64,000 bases of DNA, taken from Cyanodermella asteris. Taxonomy: Eukaryota > Ascomycota > Lecanoromycetes > Ostropales > Stictidaceae. Under the pieces are notes generated by a model that worked only from the letters and a program-made list of their open reading frames with translations, did no database searches and was not told where the DNA came from. Numbering within the stretch: the stretch's first letter is position 1; each line of letters begins with the position of its first letter. The stretch lies in NCBI GenBank assembly GCA_900618795.1, contig UYJD01000016.1, forward strand, positions 124,001 to 188,000. Reading direction: 5' to 3'. Position numbers and translations under genes: made by a program. Below, piece after piece: positions 13,801 through 23,136 of the stretch.

Positions 13801-14261
13801 GCTTGCTCGTATCACCCGACGAGGCTGAATCCATTCTTACAATGCTGCGCTGGATGACAGCTCCAAGAGCAAATCTGGTTCTCTACGCCGCTCCAGTGAC
13901 AAGAAAGATGCGCGTCTTTGAAGAACTCAAGTTCTACTCGGTCCCTGCACTGGCAACCAGTTGGAATGCTTCTCCTTACCTGAAATTGCTTCTGGGCGTC
14001 TACGCAGGCTTCCTGTACTTCGACCACGATGTTTTCAGCCTCTTCTGCCAGTTCTTGGACGATTGCAGGACTTCACGCAAGCACCGAGACTCACCACTCG
14101 TCAAGGAAGGGGTTCTCATCTCCAATCCACTGCCGTTCTTGAAAGCTTGGTTGGACGTCCGCACCAGGGGCCAGGATGTCTACGAAACGCCGGCGGGGTA
14201 TATCAGCCAGGGCAGGGATATTCAGTCCGATCACAGGTTCTTCCGCAGGCAGGATTCGTGA
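4821..14261 (+). CDS. Giant DUF6606/DUF3638/DUF3645-type P-loop protein, reading frame interrupted
   Basis: This is a member of the very large (about 3000-residue) fungal family that carries DUF6606 at the N-terminus and DUF3638/DUF3645 towards the C-terminus. Databases often label it a ubiquitinyl hydrolase; its true activity is not established to my knowledge. Exon 1 is 4821-5167, followed by a 55-nt intron; codon CG|C joins RETR to HDGMHVVFEGF. The NTPase core shows LQLNMGGGKSSIIMP (Walker A, Lys at 11151) and DVIDECDEI (Walker B-like, about 11518-11545). Gly replaces the Glu I would expect in NMGEGKSS. The end, GYISQGRDIQSDHRFFR, looks like the natural terminus. The frame is broken three times: at a run of eight T (6111-6118), where seven would restore it; between 10041 and 10138, where one base is surplus; and at an in-frame TAG (10713-10715). 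The rest is open, with stretches of 1285 and 1177 codons. It is either a young pseudogene or carries draft sequence errors. Confidence 0.8.
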
Positions 14262-14593
14262 AAGACTCGTCGCCTTTGTCAAGTGGGCTGGGAGATCAGT
14301 TCCATCCGGGGTATCGAGTTATGTTTCGAAGTCAGAAACTGATAAGGATGAAGCTGTTCAAGTTGTCATTGTGATAGTAGTGCCACCTATGTGCAAGCAA
14401 TAATAATGTGATGTCCGATCTTCCATTTTCTGACTGTCAAATGCGATGAAACGGGAATGGGGTGCGTTCAGAGAGCTTCATTCCACGTAATGAGTGACGT
14501 AGACAGACAAGTGTACCATGCGATGAACATGGCATATTAGTCAATATCAAGCCAAGCACAGCTGATTGCCTGCCTGCGTAGGCAAGCATTCAA

Positions 14594-14760
14594 ATACCTA
14601 GTTAGATCCTGACTGAATACTTGACTGATTGCCTAGCTGAGTACCTAAGCGAAAACCTACTTAAGCACCTGACCGAGTACCTACCTGTGCACCTGATTGA
14701 GTGCCTGACCAAGTACCTGACCAAGTACTTGGCGAAGTATCTGGCGAGGTGCATGGTCGA
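14594..14760 (+). repeat. Degenerate 12-nt tandem repeat, locus B (about 14 units)
   Basis: In register from 14605 the units read GATCCTGACTGA, ATACTTGACTGA, TTGCCTAGCTGA, GTACCTAAGCGA, then GTGCCTGACCAA, GTACCTGACCAA, GTACTTGGCGAA. The local consensus is GTACCTGACCGA, clearly the same family as loci A and C (RTACTTAGCTAG) and in the same orientation. It starts about 330 nt past the end of the giant gene. Confidence 0.8.
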
Positions 14761-15287
14761 GTCTTGCTCAAGCGCGCACCCGGTGATTCGTCGATTATCT
14801 CACAAGTGCTCGGTGATTCTTCACTTGGTAAGTAGCAGGCTAAATCAAGCGTTATGCACGTCGAAAGTGCATGTGCTGAGATCCTAGGTCGGGCCGTATG
14901 GCCCGTGCGCCCTGATCTGACAGCTCGTCTCACCACATCATGCAGCGCCTACATAACTCACGCGCTTTCCTTCCCCTTTCCACTCTGCTTCTCCTCACGC
15001 TCCCAATCATGGATTTCACAACCACAGATCGCGCCATGCGCCGCTTAAGCTCCTCCAGCATCTACCCCTCATCATTCATCGATGACACTCGGGTCACCAT
15101 GCCCACTGATTATAGCCCCAACGCCGGGGTCATTATCAGTTGAAGACCCGAAGCCCCTGGTCGACGACGATACAGCCAGCAAGCTGCTTGTATCTCGTCT
15201 GACTTGACTCAAGCCTAAACCGCTCATTCTGAGCACACTAAAGAAAGAAGGAGACGAAGAGGAGGAATACCAAATTGAAAAAACAAT

Positions 15288-15294
15288 TGACTCA
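15288..15294. promoter_or_regulatory. TGACTCA (Gcn4/AP-1-type) motif upstream of the F-box gene
   Basis: An exact TGACTCA lies 60 nt upstream of the F-box start codon. The sequence is seen directly. A role in amino-acid or stress control is inference and weak, because a 7-mer can occur by chance. Confidence 0.25.
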
Positions 15295-15353
15295 GAATAC
15301 CGACACCCTCGCAATATACTTAACCAACGCTATACAACAACTCATTCGCAACC

Positions 15354-16412
15354 ATGTATCTCGAAATGCTTCCCAACGAACTGATTGTTCAGATCATGCA
15401 ATCTACCAACGACGTTCGCGACTCTTTACAACTTGCAGCTACTTGCAGACGCTTCCAGCACGTGCTCGCCTCTCGACGGGTGCCTATTCTTGCGGCAGCA
15501 GTCAACTCTCATTACGGTCCGCTGACTGATGCCATTCAGGTGGCCACTTACAATCCTTCACAGCCGGCGCATCTCGTCCGGGACGTCCCACTTTCCATGG
15601 CCTTGCTCAAGCAGGTACACGACATTGGCAAGGTCGCACAGAAATGGATCGATGTGTTTCCGATGAGAAAGTGGAAGGATGACTACGCCAATCGGCGTCT
15701 ACTCACGGCCGACGAATGCTACAGGATTCGGAGAGCCGTTTACCGTATCTGGCTCTACGGCAAAGCGTTCCACAATGATCGCTACAAGCGAACCACACGT
15801 ACGCTGCGTCAGCACGTTGTTGAACGCGCCGAGCTGTTACACAACTGGAATAGTGACGAGCTGGCGGAGATCGAGGACGTCCGTCAGGTCATACGCGACG
15901 TGCTTGGGAGCCAAGTCTGCCCGAGCAACGGATCCATACAGCGCCGTTTCCGAAAGCGCTATCCTGAGTCCAACCAGCAACTCGTCTTCAACTGCAATAT
16001 CCACCTGAACTATCCGCCTCCGCCGTCGTCCGCCCACACGCCCATGAGTTATGCCGCCGCTCTGGCAGGTCAGAAACCAAGCTCCGCACAGGTGCATCAG
16101 CTGAGCAGCATGAAGTTTCAGAGCAGTGCCTGGCACAATGCTGGCGATGAAGGCTGGGGCGACGATATTCCTCATTACTATGTAGTAGAGGACATGCTCA
16201 AGTTGGATCCCGGTGAGATCATGTGGTTGCGTGACAATGCGCCCTTGAAGGGCATGGTTCAGACTTATGTGAGAAGCCACGGAGAGTGGTTCGAGAATAA
16301 TGGCGAAACATTTGGGCAGACTTTGCAGCACGTGTTAGATCAACGTGGGGAGGATCTGGAGGATTTGAAGGATGCGATTGCGGATAAGTTGGTTGGGATT
16401 GTAATGGAATAG
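15354..16412 (+). CDS. F-box domain protein
   Basis: An intronless gene of 352 residues. The N-terminus MYLEMLPNELIVQIMQS, followed by DVRDSLQLAATCRRFQHVLA (about residues 3-42), is an F-box, the helical motif that binds Skp1 in SCF ubiquitin ligases. The rest has no WD40 or leucine-rich repeats. It resembles the many lineage-specific Pezizomycotina F-box proteins, with a WRDNAPLK-like element near the C-terminus (LKLDPGEIMWLRDNAPLKGM). The expected role is substrate adaptor of an SCF ligase; the substrate cannot be inferred. The first ATG (15354) sets the F-box exactly at the N-terminus, as is usual in this group. Confidence 0.8.
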   Translation: MYLEMLPNELIVQIMQSTNDVRDSLQLAATCRRFQHVLASRRVPILAAAVNSHYGPLTDAIQVATYNPSQPAHLVRDVPLSMALLKQVHDIGKVAQKWIDVFPMRKWKDDYANRRLLTADECYRIRRAVYRIWLYGKAFHNDRYKRTTRTLRQHVVERAELLHNWNSDELAEIEDVRQVIRDVLGSQVCPSNGSIQRRFRKRYPESNQQLVFNCNIHLNYPPPPSSAHTPMSYAAALAGQKPSSAQVHQLSSMKFQSSAWHNAGDEGWGDDIPHYYVVEDMLKLDPGEIMWLRDNAPLKGMVQTYVRSHGEWFENNGETFGQTLQHVLDQRGEDLEDLKDAIADKLVGIVME

Positions 16413-16845
16413 ATTGTGCGTTATAGACGATCGGTTGTCAACTTCTTGATACAGCTTGCGAAATGTATTCGAACGTCTTTAATTCAATATTAATTTCAGT
16501 CGCAATGAATAATGGACAGAACGTAGCGTACAGGAAGCCAAAGTGCCTTCACTTTTTGGGCTGCCAGCTGCATGCGTGATCGCGTGTTCGTTTCACATTC
16601 TCAGCATGGGTAGGGGAGTATCTTTCTGTTTGTTTGAATCTGCAGGATAATTCTGCACGAGTACGGTTGAGCCGGGTAGACAATTGGCGGAAAGTTGGTT
16701 CAAATAAGCGGAAAACTATTCACGCCGTCATCAGCGGCTCGAAACTCCGCGGCTCTATGAATTTCTTCGATAGACAGTTCAAATCATGATCCAGCAGCAC
16801 GCGTTACCTTCATGTTGCTTTCTGGAAATTCCACACCCCAGATAG
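16413..16845. other. Intergenic spacer between the F-box gene and BCD1
   Basis: The spacer is AT-richer just after the F-box stop (for example TTAATTCAATATTAATTTCAG). No open frame or repeat is recognised. It presumably holds the F-box gene's 3' UTR and the BCD1 promoter. Confidence 0.4.
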
Positions 16846-18197
16846 ATGTCGACCATCATGACTACGCTCTCCCAATCCCTCAGCTCCCTCTGCAGCATCT
16901 GGTAAGCCGCACAATCCCACCTCTACACAAAACTCCGATCCCTCTGCCTCGAGCGCACGCAGCTGACCTCTATACCTCCCCCAGCCACGTCCAGCCTCCC
17001 CGCTACAAATGCCCCCGCTGCAGCACGCGAACCTGCTCCCTCCCCTGCACCAAACTGCACAAGAAACGCACCCTCTGCACGGGGACCCGCGACCCCGGGC
17101 TCTACGCCACGAAAAGGGAGCTCAACGCGCCCGCCTCCTTTGACCGAGACTTCAACTTCATCTCCGGCGTCGAGCGGGGGATCGAGCGCGCGAACCGAGA
17201 CGTCGAGCACAGGGGGATAGCGTCCGCTACCGGAAACGGCGCGAATGGCAGCGATGCGATGAGGAGGAGTTTGGAGGAGGATGGGATTACGGTGGTGAGG
17301 GCGCCGAAGGGGATGGCGATTGAGAGGGAGAACAAGACGCATTGGAGGCGGAGGGGTGGAGGGATTAATTGGACGGTCATGTGGAGGGTGAGGTTGCGCA
17401 GGCGGACGGGACGAGGCGGGGAGGAAGAGACGGCGACTGCTGTGGAGGAGATACACGCGCCTTTTCAGTGTTTCGAGGGACTGGACGTGTGTCATGGCTT
17501 CCTGGACTTTTACGACGATTTCAGCAAGAAGCGAAAGGTCAAGGGACTTCCAGAGATAGCAGATATCAAGAGACGGTTTGCAGAGGAGCGACGGAAAAGG
17601 AAGCTACCAGCAGCGCAAGACGCAAAAGGCAATCCTGATACGAACCTCGATCCACAAGGAGCGACGCGAGATTCATCAAATAATTCGGACGAGACTTTAG
17701 GGGATCCCATATCATCTGAGGAGGCATGGAGCTTCTATCTCGAAGCCCCTGACAAGGCTGCTGCCGGCAAGACCGCACTGATTCCTTTCGACGGCTTTGA
17801 TCCTCTGGTCAAGCTAAAGAGCTTATTAAGGGGTCGAACGTTGAAGGAATGTCCACACATATGGGTCTTTGACAGAGCTCCACCTGCGAATACTTTCATC
17901 ATTCTCGAGGCATTCGCAAGGGGGCTGACGCCTCCCGCACCGCCCATGAAATCGACCGCAGACGAGAATGCAGCTACAGCCAAGTCTGTGAAACGGCAAC
18001 ATGCAGATGGCCGACAAGATCGCCCGAACAAGCGCGCCAAATTTGAGCCAAAGGATGAGAAGATCGACAGCTCTGTGAAAAGGGATGTTGCAGATCCAGT
18101 CATATCGCCTGTTACCTCGAATGAGCAATTGGAAGTACCATCCGCCGTGCCATCAACCATTCAGAATGGCGTGGCTCTCGACTATTCCTCTGACTGA
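16846..18197 (+). CDS. BCD1: Box C/D snoRNA protein 1 (Bcd1), HIT zinc finger
   Basis: Two exons, 16846-16901 and 16985-18197, joined across an 83-nt intron (donor GTAAGC, branch CTGAC, acceptor CCCCCAG), giving 422 residues. The splice rebuilds the HIT zinc finger: Cys16 and Cys19, then Cys28, Cys31, Cys36, Cys40, His44 and Cys50. Without it the first two cysteines are lost, so a start at a further upstream ATG reading through the intron is wrong. Bcd1 is an assembly factor for box C/D snoRNPs in the nucleus, acting on Nop58/Nop56 loading before rRNA methylation. The middle (about residues 200-345: FQCFEGLDVCHGFLDFYDDF, then CPHIWVFDR) matches the Bcd1 body. The tail is a Lys/Asp/Glu-rich low-complexity region likely to carry nuclear signals. 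Confidence 0.88.
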
Positions 18198-18610
18198 AGA
18201 TTTGGTCGTCTATCTACGTGCAACGATTTTCTTGAGATACCCAGATTTAAGCCAAAATTTACTGCACGAATGAAAGCGTCTTTAAGAATATGCAAGTTGA
18301 TCTTCATTCGCTTGTCTAAATTGGCTGCACAGTATGTAGTAGCTATATGTACAGCGAAGATCGAGCAGTCGAGTAGCTTTGACCAGTAGTGATTCGCTCT
18401 GCTTGATGTTTGATGCTTTGAACCCAAGGTATCGAACTCCATGCAATGCCAAAAACATTACAAACTCCATATAAATGCTTCCACACTTCATTCATCCATC
18501 AATGCAATCCGTCACAACGTGTCAGTCTGATTCAGCAAAGCCTCCGATCCACAGTACCGGGTCTCAGACGAGGCCGCCATTTTTGCCACCTTCTCTTCAT
18601 CCAGCTTAAT
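18198..18610. other. Convergent 3' spacer between BCD1 and the aspartic protease
   Basis: No gene is seen. This is where the 3' UTRs of the two converging genes should lie; AT content is higher than in the flanking coding sequence. Confidence 0.4.
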
Positions 18611-19729
18611 TTAAGCCTTGTTGGCGAAGCCGAGACGGGGCGAGCCGTTGGTGCCGAGGTCGAAGACGACAAAGACGTTCTTCAGGAAAACGTCACCGTA
18701 GATGGCCTGGCCGATCTGGGCATCGGACTGGATGCCACCGAGGCAGTTTCCGTTGCCGTCATCGCCGGCGTTGATGGCGGAGCCGGGAACGGTGAAGGCG
18801 GTACCGCCGATGGTGACGGTGTAGTCGGGCAGCTGGGTGCTGCAGTCGAAGACGTAGTAGCCCTGCTCCTGCTGGGCACCGCTGACCTGGGAGTAGTAGT
18901 TGGAGACGGTGCTGTCGCTGAGGAGCAAGAGGGTGGTGCCGGTGTCGGCGATACCGGCGTCGCTGTCGTCGGGGCTGAAGGCCCAGAAGCCCTGGGAGTT
19001 GTCGACGTCGACGTAGGTGATGTCGCCGCTGTACTTGCTGCTGTCGATCTGGCCAAAGTCGTAGCTGCCCGGCTCGCCGGCTTTGAGGTCGGCGGTGAAG
19101 ACGGGCTCGAGGCCGGCGTCGATGGCGTTGCTCATGAAGGTCTTGACCGGATTGGGCTTGACGGTGTTGATGCTGTCGAAGGCGAGGCCGAGGAGCCCGT
19201 CTTCGGCGCCGGAGGTGAAGGCGGCAGCGGCCGTGGTGGCGACCTCAATAGCCTGGTCGGAGACCTGGGTGCCGCCGACGTTGATGGTGTCGGTGTAGAC
19301 GTTGCCGGAGGCGGTGGATCCGTCGCCGTACTGGATCTGCCAAGTGGAGCCGCTGTCGACCTGGGAGGAGGAGCTGGGGCTGTAGCCGGTGTGGCTGCCG
19401 CCGGCGACCTGAGAGCCGAGGACCCAGGTGTCGGAAGAGCCGGTGTCGAAGTCGAGGGTGAACTGCTGGTCGCCGATGGTGACCGGAGCGAGGTACTCGA
19501 CGTCGTTGTTCTGGGGAGTGGCCGTCACGGAGCCGGAGCTGATCTGCTTGTTCTTGCGGCCAGCCCACTTGTTGATAGCCTTCTGGTAGGCGGAAACGGG
19601 GTTGTGCTGGTAGTTGGGGTTCTGCTCGAGGGTGACAGTGAAGGCAGAAGCGCGCTTCGACTGCATGGGGGCAGCGGCAACGAGGCCGAGCATGGCCGAA
19701 GCCACAGCGACTTGCTGAAGAGAAGGCAT
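18611..19729 (-). CDS. Secreted aspartic endopeptidase, pepsin family A1 (aspergillopepsin/penicillopepsin-like)
   Basis: An intronless gene of 372 residues. Start MPSLQQVAVASAMLGLVAAA is a signal peptide with likely cleavage near residue 20; the ATG 30 nt further upstream would put a poor leader before it. A propeptide follows up to about residue 75, then DFDTGSSD (first catalytic Asp, residue 95), the flap segment WQIQYGDGSTASG with its Tyr, and the second catalytic triad IADTGTT. A Cys pair sits in the C-terminal lobe (FDCSTQLPD and GNCLGG), and RLGFANKA ends the protein. It digests protein outside the cell at acid pH, by family knowledge. Codon choice is strongly C/G-ending, more than in its neighbours, which usually means high expression. 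That bias also leaves the antisense strand open for more than 450 codons; I do not take that as a gene. Confidence 0.93.
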   Translation of the reverse strand: MPSLQQVAVASAMLGLVAAAPMQSKRASAFTVTLEQNPNYQHNPVSAYQKAINKWAGRKNKQISSGSVTATPQNNDVEYLAPVTIGDQQFTLDFDTGSSDTWVLGSQVAGGSHTGYSPSSSSQVDSGSTWQIQYGDGSTASGNVYTDTINVGGTQVSDQAIEVATTAAAAFTSGAEDGLLGLAFDSINTVKPNPVKTFMSNAIDAGLEPVFTADLKAGEPGSYDFGQIDSSKYSGDITYVDVDNSQGFWAFSPDDSDAGIADTGTTLLLLSDSTVSNYYSQVSGAQQEQGYYVFDCSTQLPDYTVTIGGTAFTVPGSAINAGDDGNGNCLGGIQSDAQIGQAIYGDVFLKNVFVVFDLGTNGSPRLGFANKA

Positions 19730-22700
19730 CTTGAGATTGTTGATTGGGAAGAGAGGCAATTGAATGACTCTTCAGTTATTGAGTTGGAGACTGGGCCAAG
19801 GCAAGCTCGAAGGTAGGAATTGAATGTTCAGAGCGAAGCTGCTGATGAGGAAAGGGAGACAAGAGAGGAATCAAAGACATCTTTATACGCATCCAGGAAC
19901 AGAAGATCATCGTGGCCATCTGGTGAATGTCCTTGAGAGATACGATGGGTCACGGCCAGGACCGCTGCGTAGCTCAGGGCACTGCCCACAGCCAGCAGGC
20001 TCGGAGTCGACCCGCTCAAGGAAGCTTCCAACCTATCTGGTGCAGACGTCGAAGGCATGGTAGCTTTCCAGACCGGCGGCACCGTGCTTCACGGAGATGA
20101 ACCAGAAGTGGTAGGGATGGAGAGGTATGGTAACAAGCACTGTGGAGACATGGAGACATGGCGCTAACGGCTGGGGGAATCAGTCGAGCTAGAGAGAAGG
20201 TAGCCACTGAGATCATGCAGCGGCCTCAGTTCAGACAGGGTTGTATGTGGAGATGCAGCGTGGTACCTGGCAGCGATCAGCGTGCGGGCATCGGCGAAGG
20301 GATAGCCGGCGTAGGAGTAAGCGACCTGCCAGGCAGGTTGACGTTCTGACAGGCCCGAGAGGAACGCTGGGGTCGACAAGCGGAGTCTATACGAGTAGTG
20401 GTGTACCAGTAAGCCCGTTGATAGGAGCTGTATGCAATTATGGTGATGATGAGCGGGAGCTTTGGGCAAAGGCGTGACGATCCACGCTGGACAAGTCACT
20501 TGTCAACTGTCTTTCGGCAGAGGAGAATCGCCTGCAGATCATCGGAAGAAAAAAAACCGAGAGACATGTGCCTATGAGACACGACCGAGCCGGCGGAGAA
20601 AATACTGACACAGTCGGCTACGGCCACGTTGAGAACACGTTGATGTCTCTCAGCATTGATGCCGTTCCTGTATCAAGGCGGGGAGGCGACGGCTTCACGT
20701 AAAACGAGCCCGATCCGGTGCACGGCGGCAAAAGAGGTCGGCTCGGTCAACGGAAGGTCGAGATACTTTCGGCCAATGAGGTTTTGCTTCCACATAGCCG
20801 CGTCGGCGGGCGGCAGAGCAGCTGAACAGCCTCATGGTAGTGGACAAAGTGGGATCACTTGCAGTCTCGCACCATCAAGCCGTCCGCTGTCGTGAGGTGC
20901 ATGAGGTAGCCTTCAGCCCCCTAGTCGGAGTTGGGCCGTCTCGTCGTTCATGCTCGGATGTAACAGTCGTGATTGGCCAAAGACAAGCGCTCCGATTTGC
21001 GCCGTAGAAGAACCGCGATGGACGGGGCATGTACCTGCCTAATATTACCATCTCGAAGTAGGCAAGCTGAGCGTATCAGGAGCAGAATTCATCGCGTGCT
21101 AGCTGAAGCATGCTCGTCTCAGCTAACGAACTCGATGGTGTTGAAAGGTGGTCGATTGAGGGCAACCGGAGAATACCCGCTATCGTTTCAGGATCGTCGG
21201 GTTCATCTAGCATTGAGCCAATGAACGCCCCATCCGCACCGGTGGAGCAGGCCATAAGCAGGGTTGATCGTCTCCGCTGCTTCCTCCGTTTCCAGAATCT
21301 TGGAGGGAAGATGCAGGCTGCCGCAAGCCTCACAGGCGGTTCCCTGCCGACAGCTCATCGGCTTCTTGCGTTTTCTCCAGCTCGACAACAGTCAAGACGG
21401 CTGGCGGCGAACTGAGCAAGGACCAATGACCGTTGAGAGTCAAATGGTGTTGTCGCTCTGTTGCCTTGCAGACGTTGAGCTGCATGTTTGACGTCGTTCG
21501 CCCGAACCACGTTCTATGTGGCATTGTAACGACTGGAGTGCCACCTCCGACTGTGGCTGCTTGACCCGTGATTTCGCAATATTAGCTTCTGACTGATAGC
21601 CCAACGAGTGGCCGTGGCTTAACGGTCGAACAGAGCGTGACGGCAAAGCAGCCCCCCTTCGGAAGCCCGCGATAATATGGTAGTATCGTCGCGACAATAC
21701 TCTCACATCATCCACCAGGGTCATGCGCGCGCACTTCGGACTGCAGCGTCAATGCTCCTTTACCAAAGTAAACAAGCATTCCGCCACAGGAAGCCACCCA
21801 TTGATCGATGCTAAGATCTAATCGGTAAGCCGGCGGGACGTTGCCTCGGGGCGCCATGGCCACAACTCGCAAGTCAAACAAAAGTGTGGAAACAACTGGA
21901 AAGACAACTATATAGCTCCGGCGTTGCGCCCAGAAACGGTCAAGACGATGAAACTGGCTCCATGAAGATGATGCAGCTCTCGTGATAACAGCGTGTCAGT
22001 GTTCGTGACCTTGCAAGCGAACGTTCCTTGGTTCAACGTCGTTCCACGGGCACATTCGCCGAAGCACACCATCACGAGACAAGAAGGACGCTACTGATGT
22101 ATCGAAGGCTGCTAGAAGGCGCTGTCCCCTGTCATAAAGCTTCGACAGGAGGCTGGCGATCTGGTTGTGTGCCTGCTAAGCAACAGCTAGGCGATGGGCT
22201 AGTGGCGCCACAAAGCTTCGCCTTCGTAGCGCTGCTTCGGAGTGGATGGATTCCTGTGACTTCTCGGCTTTCGGCCGGATTGATCTGCATTGGTGGCGGC
22301 TATCTGAGGCAGGTGGATTGTTCGTTGCTGCGATCTGCACAGTGTGCGTGATGCTTCGGTTGGCCTGGTGGAGGTCAAGTGAGATTGAAGGGTCACTTGC
22401 GATTCGCCATCTTTGCGACTATCAGTTTCGAGTAATGACTCGACGGTCCGAAGCGCAGAGATCACCGAGTTGACAGCACGTACCCGGACTGTCAATCCTT
22501 GATCCCCAGATGGCGATGTCTCCGACGGCCGTGTTGTGTAGTGCTTATGCCGCTCTGACGATCTCGCCGTGCCTTGATTCTTGGTCGTATCTACCATGTT
22601 TCCCTCAGTCACGCGAACATGCGCAGGCACGGTGAGCGCAGTGCACCGCTACGGACGTATAGCATGTTGTCGACGACATGCACGGCGACTTCGTCCCTCA

Positions 22701-23136
22701 TCGAGGACAACATCTCTCTCCCTTGCTCAAATTGAGCCTGACATATCATTTCCCGCCAGTTTCTTGCTCGAATTGCTCAGTTGGTCACCCATGTGTGGCC
22801 GAACGCCTTTCGGTTGTTCTTTGCGGTCAGTTTCGAGCATCAGGTCGGCTTTCACGAGACCATGACTCCAGATTCAGGAGATTGTGACGTGGTCCGATGC
22901 CTCGTGGCGACGGACGTCTGCACGCCAAGCGGTCGATGCTTCTTAATCGGGACCCCAAGATATATATTTTTGTGATCACGTTGATCTATACAAGGCGGAG
23001 ACGGCTATGATGTATCGCTGTTTGTACTATATTCGACAGATCCGTTCCTTGTGATCGGCGCATATGAATTTGCCTTCGACGAGTTTCGCAGGATGTCAGA
23101 AGCGGTCTCTCCTGTGTCTGACCAAAGATCGGGGAT
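19730..23136. other. Gene desert of about 3.4 kb
   Basis: Only short, unrelated open frames occur, the longest about 143 codons on the minus strand near 22.2-22.6 kb. None has a recognisable motif or a splice partner. I found no tandem repeat, inverted terminal repeat or transposase signature. The first several hundred bases hold the promoter of the protease. Base composition looks like ordinary intergenic DNA rather than AT-rich RIP-mutated sequence. Confidence 0.45.

Larger units (their letters stand above)
14262..15353. other. Intergenic region downstream of the giant gene
   Basis: It contains repeat locus B (separate entry) and the F-box gene's upstream region. Between 14262 and 14590 I see nothing recognisable. 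An 88-codon open frame over the repeat (14621-14887) encodes a Leu-Tyr peptide with a four-residue period. That is a by-product of the 12-nt unit, not a gene. Confidence 0.5.

Noticed and set aside
14621-14887. An 88-codon frame with a Leu-rich four-residue period
   Set aside because: The period is produced by the 12-nt tandem repeat beneath it. It has no start context or homology.
16812-16984. Extended N-terminus of Bcd1 read without splicing
   Set aside because: It destroys the first two zinc-binding cysteines. The 83-nt intron with canonical sites restores the HIT finger.
18446-19816. A 456-codon plus-strand frame
   Set aside because: It is exactly antisense to the aspartic protease and arises from that gene's C/G-ending codons. 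The peptide is Val/Gly/Asp low complexity with no domain.
19730-23136. A possible decayed transposon in the gene desert
   Set aside because: No terminal repeats, target-site duplication, transposase or reverse transcriptase motif was seen on either strand.
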